From NCBI RefSeq assembly GCF_020991415.1, contig NZ_JAJMOY010000009.1, positions 97,150 through 161,149 of the forward strand: a DNA stretch of 64,000 nt. The letters run 5' to 3'. This document shows, one piece after another, positions 60,313 to 64,000 of this stretch (its first letter is position 1; every line of letters begins with the position of its first letter). The stretch is from Flavobacterium sp. ENC. GTDB lineage: Bacteria > Bacteroidota > Bacteroidia > Flavobacteriales > Flavobacteriaceae. Both the position numbers and the translations under genes were made by a program. Under the pieces are notes generated by a model. That model ran no database searches. It saw nothing but the letters and a program-made list of their open reading frames with translations, and had not been told where the DNA came from.

Positions 60313-61431
60313 ATGATAATAGGTGTTCCAAAAGAAATCAAGAATAACGAAAATCGTGTAGCATTAACTCCGGCTGGTGTTTCTGAAATGAAAAAACACG
60401 GACATGTAGTTTACGTTCAGGCAACTGCAGGTTTAGGTAGCGGTTTTGCCGATAGTGAATATGCAGATGCAGGTGCAACCGTTTTGGCAACTATCGAAGA
60501 AGTTTATGCCATTGCTGAAATGATCATTAAAGTAAAAGAACCTATTGCTTCTGAATATCCATTAATCAAAAAAGATCAATTACTTTTTACATACTTTCAC
60601 TTTGCTTCCTCTGAAGAACTGACTCATGCCATGTTGGAAAAAGGAGCAGTATGTTTAGCTTACGAAACTGTTGAGAAAGCAGATCGTAGTTTACCATTAT
60701 TAGTTCCAATGTCTGAAGTTGCAGGTCGTATGGCTATTCAGCAAGGAGCTAAATACCTTGAAAAACCATTAAAAGGAAGAGGAATTCTTTTAGGTGGTGT
60801 TCCAGGTGTGCCACCGGCAAAAGTTTTAGTACTTGGTGGAGGAATCGTTGGAACACAAGCTGCAAAAATGGCTGCTGGTTTAGGAGCTCAGGTTACTATT
60901 ATGGATTTAAGCTTGCCACGTTTACGTCAGTTAGATGATATCATGCCTGCGAATGTGAATACAGAAATGTCTAATCATTATAACATTACAAGAGCAATTG
61001 CTGATGCAGATTTAATTGTGGGTGCTGTTTTGATCCCAGGAGCAAAAGCACCTCACTTAATTACTCGTGATATGCTAAAATTAATGCGTCCGGGAACTGT
61101 TGTTGTTGACGTAGCGGTAGATCAGGGTGGTTGTATCGAGACTTGTACCCCAACGACTCACGAGAATCCTACTTTTATTATTGATGATATTGTTCACTAC
61201 TGTGTAGCGAATATGCCGGGTGCTGTTCCTTACACCTCTACTTTAGCTTTAACAAATGCAACTTTACCATACGCATTGCAATTAGCAAACAAAGGATGGG
61301 AAAAAGCTTGTGCTGAAAATGAAGAATTGAAAAAAGGATTAAATGTTGCGAATGGAAAAATCCTTTATAAAGGAGTTGCTGAAGCTTGGAATCTTCCTTT
61401 TAACCAAGAATTAGTGTTAGCAAACGCATAG
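60313..61431 (+). CDS. ald: Alanine dehydrogenase
   Basis: A 372-residue NAD-dependent enzyme that interconverts alanine with pyruvate and ammonia. MIIGVPKEIKNNENRVALTPAGV is the family start, GGVPGVPPAKVLVLGGGIVGTQAAKMAAGLGAQV the NAD loop, and the central MSEVAGRMAIQQGA is conserved. Length is as expected. It is divergent from an Lrp-family regulator. A hairpin terminator follows. Confidence 0.96.
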   Translation: MIIGVPKEIKNNENRVALTPAGVSEMKKHGHVVYVQATAGLGSGFADSEYADAGATVLATIEEVYAIAEMIIKVKEPIASEYPLIKKDQLLFTYFHFASSEELTHAMLEKGAVCLAYETVEKADRSLPLLVPMSEVAGRMAIQQGAKYLEKPLKGRGILLGGVPGVPPAKVLVLGGGIVGTQAAKMAAGLGAQVTIMDLSLPRLRQLDDIMPANVNTEMSNHYNITRAIADADLIVGAVLIPGAKAPHLITRDMLKLMRPGTVVVDVAVDQGGCIETCTPTTHENPTFIIDDIVHYCVANMPGAVPYTSTLALTNATLPYALQLANKGWEKACAENEELKKGLNVANGKILYKGVAEAWNLPFNQELVLANA

Positions 61432-61470
61432 TGCTAACATTAAATAAGTGCTTACTAAAACACTAAATGT

Positions 61471-61502
61471 AAAAGGCTTTTCTTAATTGAAAAGCCTTTT
61501 TT
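61471..61502. terminator. Bidirectional terminator after ald
   Basis: AAAAGGCTTTTC pairs perfectly with GAAAAGCCTTTT around a 6-nt loop. It lies between convergent ald and pafA. Confidence 0.9.
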
Positions 61503-61536
61503 ATATTACAAAAAACTTGTTGTAAAACAGTTTTTA

Positions 61537-63174
61537 TTATTTTTTAGCAGAAATGATTTCTTTTTCATTTAAAACTTCCTGCATTACTTTAGCTTCAGTA
61601 CTATTAGGAAAAGAAACTTTTATTTTTTGAGCAATTGTCGGTGCAATTTCAGTTATAGCCTTTTTATCGTACGATTCTCCTTTTTTGATATGCCATCCGT
61701 AAAAAATTGCAGGAACATGCGTATCATAACTATAAGGTGTGCCGTGTGAAGTTCCTGTAGTTGAATATTCAATATCTCCAGGCTTATCAACAATAACTAA
61801 ATCACCATTTTGAGTTACATCATAACCTTTTGCCACAAAGTTTAAGTAATAATCATTTCCGGAATTGGCCATTATCTCTTCTTCTGTGTATACTTTTTTG
61901 ACTTGAGGCTGAGCAATTAAAAAATCTTTAAAAGCCTTTTTAACATTTATTAGATCCAATCCCTTTTCTTTAATGATTTGTTTATTGAAGAATACATTAA
62001 AATTAGAATAGTCTAAAATTAAATCTGCTCCGAAAGTTTTAGCTGAGAAATCCTGCATGCTTTGCTTAACGTCTTTTGAAGGATAATTATCAACATTATA
62101 TTTATGATCTTTTAAGTAGATTACGTTTTCAGCACCAGCATGATCAGCAGTCAGGAAAAGCAAATAATTATCTTTCCCAACCGTCTTGTCCAGATAACTT
62201 AAAAAGTCAGCTATAGTTTGGTCCAGTCTCAAATACGTATCCTGAAGCTCCATAGAACGAGGTCCGAGTAAATGGCCTACATAGTCTGTAGAAGAAAAGC
62301 TCACTGTCAGGAAATCGGTAATATTGTCCTTCCCCAAACTTTCGTTTTCAACTGCTTTCATAGCAAACTCTGCCAATAAATCGTTTCCATAAGGAGTTGC
62401 TCTTAAAATACCGGCATCATTTTTCTCATACATTTTTTTTAAATCATAAGGAAAAACCGGTGCTGCACTACCATACAACTTGCCTTCATACGGATTATTA
62501 TCCGGAAGGCTCTCGTTATATGTATCCGCTGGTTTGTATAAATTCCATCCTTTATTGATATAAGGCAAATAATGCTTCTCATTATTAAATTGAGTAACCC
62601 ATTCCGGTAACTTATCCCCATAAAAAGTACTGGAAATAAAAGAACCTGTTTTACTATACCAGAAAGCCCAATTTGCAAAATGGCCTGCAGGCAATATGGC
62701 ACCACGATCTTTTAAACTAATACCAATCACTTTTCCGGCAAAATTAGTCGCCATTCTTACTTCATCAGTAATAGTTGTACTCTGTAAGTTTTTGGGAGAC
62801 ATTGCGCCCTCTTCAACTGTACCGTCTCCAAGGGTTTTAACAGATGCATCATCAGTACAGTAAATGTTTTTACCAAGGGTTCTGCTAAACCATTCATTAC
62901 CTACAATTCCATGGGTTGCAGGTGTAGTCCCTGTATAAATAGAAGCATGCCCCGGAGCAGTATAAGTAGGCATATAATTATAATGCATATTCTGAAAAGT
63001 ATATCCATCATTCATTAATCTTTTAAACCCATTTGGCGAAAAATCATCAGAAAACCGATATAAATATTCCATTTTCATTTGATCTACTACAATACCGACA
63101 ACTAATTTGGGACGTTGTTGAGCACTTAAATTTGAGATAACAAATAATGTCAACAATACAATACTTTTTTTCAT
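61537..63174 (-). CDS. pafA: PafA-type alkaline phosphatase
   Basis: A 545-residue secreted phosphomonoesterase of the alkaline phosphatase superfamily. After a signal peptide (residues 1-19) the nucleophile is Thr72 in MPTYTAPGHAS, with Asn93 (GIVGNEW) and the pair Lys155/Arg157 (SLKDRGAI). These correspond with a constant offset of 7 to Thr79, Asn100, Lys162 and Arg164, the known active-site set of Elizabethkingia PafA. Metal ligands include DYVGHLLG and TADHAG. Known PafA enzymes are not repressed by phosphate. A TATTTTTG promoter box lies just upstream. Confidence 0.94.
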   Translation of the reverse strand: MKKSIVLLTLFVISNLSAQQRPKLVVGIVVDQMKMEYLYRFSDDFSPNGFKRLMNDGYTFQNMHYNYMPTYTAPGHASIYTGTTPATHGIVGNEWFSRTLGKNIYCTDDASVKTLGDGTVEEGAMSPKNLQSTTITDEVRMATNFAGKVIGISLKDRGAILPAGHFANWAFWYSKTGSFISSTFYGDKLPEWVTQFNNEKHYLPYINKGWNLYKPADTYNESLPDNNPYEGKLYGSAAPVFPYDLKKMYEKNDAGILRATPYGNDLLAEFAMKAVENESLGKDNITDFLTVSFSSTDYVGHLLGPRSMELQDTYLRLDQTIADFLSYLDKTVGKDNYLLFLTADHAGAENVIYLKDHKYNVDNYPSKDVKQSMQDFSAKTFGADLILDYSNFNVFFNKQIIKEKGLDLINVKKAFKDFLIAQPQVKKVYTEEEIMANSGNDYYLNFVAKGYDVTQNGDLVIVDKPGDIEYSTTGTSHGTPYSYDTHVPAIFYGWHIKKGESYDKKAITEIAPTIAQKIKVSFPNSTEAKVMQEVLNEKEIISAKK

Positions 63175-63195
63175 ACTTCAATTATAATTTAAATA

Positions 63196-63203
63196 CAAAA
63201 ATA
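63196..63203 (-). promoter_or_regulatory. Candidate -7 box for pafA
   Basis: On the minus strand TATTTTTG matches TAnnTTTG, 21 nt before the ATG. No Pho box is apparent. Confidence 0.5.
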
Positions 63204-63285
63204 CAGATTCACATTTAGATAGGCTAACCCACCATAATTTAAAACCTAAAATTGATTATAATTTAACAGAATCTCAACTTGGTCT

Positions 63286-63563
63286 ATCATCATATATTTC
63301 ATTTTGGCGTTTCCCTACGGGCCGGGCTCTTCGCTAAATCTTTTGCGGGAGTGGTTTGGGGTTGCTGCGCGAGGGCTTTCGGGATTCCGCAAAAGGATAT
63401 CGCTGCGATCCCTAACGCACTGAGGTATAAATACAAAATTCCAATTCCGATAGCCATCGGGACAAGCACCAAATTCCAATACTTGCCGCATAGCTTTGCG
63501 CCCTTTGCGATTTTTATAGGATTTAGTAAACCCTTTTGCGTGCTTTGCGGTTAAAATCCACCC
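63286..63563. repeat. Composite structured repeat element, copy A
   Basis: About 278 bp starting ATCATCATATATTTCATTTTGGCGTT. It holds a G/C-rich head (GGGCCGGGCTC), a hairpin CTTTTGCGG / CCGCAAAAGG (about 63339-63396) flanked by TCGCT words, then GATCCCTAACGC, a CCGATAGCCATCGG palindrome, CAAATTCCAATAC, and a CTTTGCG-rich tail. It has no good coding frame. Copy B lies 298 bp downstream. Confidence 0.85.
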
Positions 63564-63582
63564 AACAAATCATTTTTTAAAA

Positions 63583-63862
63583 CATCATCAGGTATTCTGT
63601 TTGGGCGTTTCCCTTCGGGCCGGGCTCTTCACTAAATCTTTTGCGGGAGTGGTTTGAGGTTGCTGCGCCAGGGCTTTCGGGATTCCCGCAAAAGGATATC
63701 ACTGCGATCCCTAACGCACTGAGGTATAAACACAAAACTCCAATCCCGACAGCCATCGGGACAAGTCCCAAATTCCAATACTTGCCACACAGCTTTGTGT
63801 CCTTTGCGATTTCAGAGGATTTAGTAAACCCTTTTGCGTGCTTTGCGGTTAAAAATCCACGA
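63583..63862. repeat. Composite structured repeat element, copy B
   Basis: A second direct copy of the element, about 280 bp, in the same orientation and order, with a perfect CCCGCAAAAGG hairpin arm. It differs from copy A at scattered positions, including one compensatory pair in a tail hairpin (CGCA/TGCG in A at 63487-63500, CACA/TGTG in B at 63786-63799) and TCGCT to TCACT in both flanking words. Confidence 0.85.
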
Positions 63863-63875
63863 ATCGATATAAACA

Positions 63876-63907
63876 AAAAACCCCGTTTCGTTAGAAACAG
63901 GGTTTTT
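63876..63907. terminator. Terminator-like hairpin, possibly the end of an rRNA operon
   Basis: AAAAACCCCGTTTC (63877 on) pairs with GAAACAGGGTTTTT around GTTA with one mismatch. On the minus strand it lies directly after the 5S-like 3' end, as expected for an rrn terminator. Confidence 0.75.
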
Positions 63908-63915
63908 AAAAGAAA

Positions 63916-63973
63916 GGCGACGACCCCCGATAGTCCCGATAGCTATCGGGAGGGCTCCCGCATAACTGCAGTA
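63916..63973 (-). pseudogene. Relic of a 5S rRNA 3' end interrupted by a CCCGATAGCTATCGGG element
   Basis: On the minus strand TACTGCAGTTATGCGGGAG (63973-63955) and GGTCGTCGCC (63925-63916) match, from memory, the 3' end of flavobacterial 5S rRNA (ACTGCAGTTATGTGGGAG...GGTCGTCGCC). Between them lies about 29 nt with the palindrome CCCGATAGCTATCGGG instead of the usual few bases. The sequence upstream (to the window end) does not look like 5S. A terminator follows. So this is probably a decayed or recombined rrn end; an assembly artefact is possible. Confidence 0.5.
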
Positions 63974-64000
63974 TTTCGAAAACAAAAAATCCCCATCAAA

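Noticed and set aside
63279..63876. Two open frames of 91 and 99 codons, one on each strand
   Set aside because: They lie inside the two copies of the composite repeat and start in different repeat parts. Codon use is unlike the neighbours and the changes between copies preserve pairing instead of protein.

Overview
The window looks like a chromosomal segment of a Flavobacterium-type member of the Bacteroidota. The evidence is an AT-rich composition, genes with almost no Shine-Dalgarno sequences, many candidate promoters with the Bacteroidota -7 box TAnnTTTG (best case upstream of grpE, TTTG-N21-TACTTTTG), and a gene set typical of the group: MeaB with a split MutA/MutB, PafA, a 482-residue GAPDH, PPK2, DUF2279, DUF6929, and a NtrC-like regulator without a DNA-binding domain. 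Most of the content is housekeeping. I see no prophage, CRISPR array, insertion sequence or secretion-type cluster.

Layout. 1-9 kb: tail of a probable sirtuin, purB, a CPA2 antiporter, a 1-Cys peroxiredoxin, an AEC transporter broken by one missing base, an Rrf2 regulator with its NAD(P)-binding partner (both preceded by the same 18-nt motif), and meaB. 9-22 kb: LTA-synthase-like protein, MATE exporter, PPK2, DUF6929, then a three-gene ECF sigma / anti-sigma-like / plug-like cassette, an LURP-one-like protein, an SDR, and a conserved unknown gene (19712) that has a decayed partial copy 1.8 kb downstream. 22-36 kb: mtaB, small hydrolases and acetyltransferases, a single-domain DEAD protein, a REC-AAA+ regulator, an ABC exporter, grpE-dnaJ, tRNA-Trp and hisS. 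36-48 kb: FtsX-like permease, prmC, ribD-HAD, YigZ, dnaA, LMW-PTP, RsmI-like methyltransferase, TonB-like protein, aminotransferase, DECR-like reductase and udk. 48-56 kb: an FtsB-like protein with mutA-mutB (methylmalonyl-CoA mutase), a lysozyme-like protein, DUF2279, mltG and dapF. 56-64 kb: DegP-like protease, gap, a divergent Lrp/ald pair, pafA, and a terminal region of large duplicated repeats ending in what looks like a decayed 3' end of a 5S rRNA gene.

Functional links. MeaB (7.4 kb) is the chaperone of the MutA/MutB mutase at 48-52 kb, so propionyl/methylmalonyl-CoA conversion is split over two loci. GrpE and DnaJ share an operon. The Lrp regulator faces ald across an intergenic region with a 24-bp near-palindrome. 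The sigma cassette probably forms an envelope signalling unit.

The most unusual content lies between genes. Nearly every larger gap holds short-word repeats (7-13 bp words such as GGTTCTAAG, GACTGAAAACT, GGAATTT, CCTTTGAA, GCTGTAGGCTATAA, CACGAATT, CGCAAAG), usually in both orientations so that they could fold, and several families recur at distant loci. There are also nested inverted repeats, a perfect 28-bp inverted repeat, the palindrome CCCGATAGCTATCGGG, and a tandem pair of ~280-bp composite elements whose copies differ by one compensatory base-pair change and by a matched substitution in two flanking words. These are the best candidates for something undescribed.
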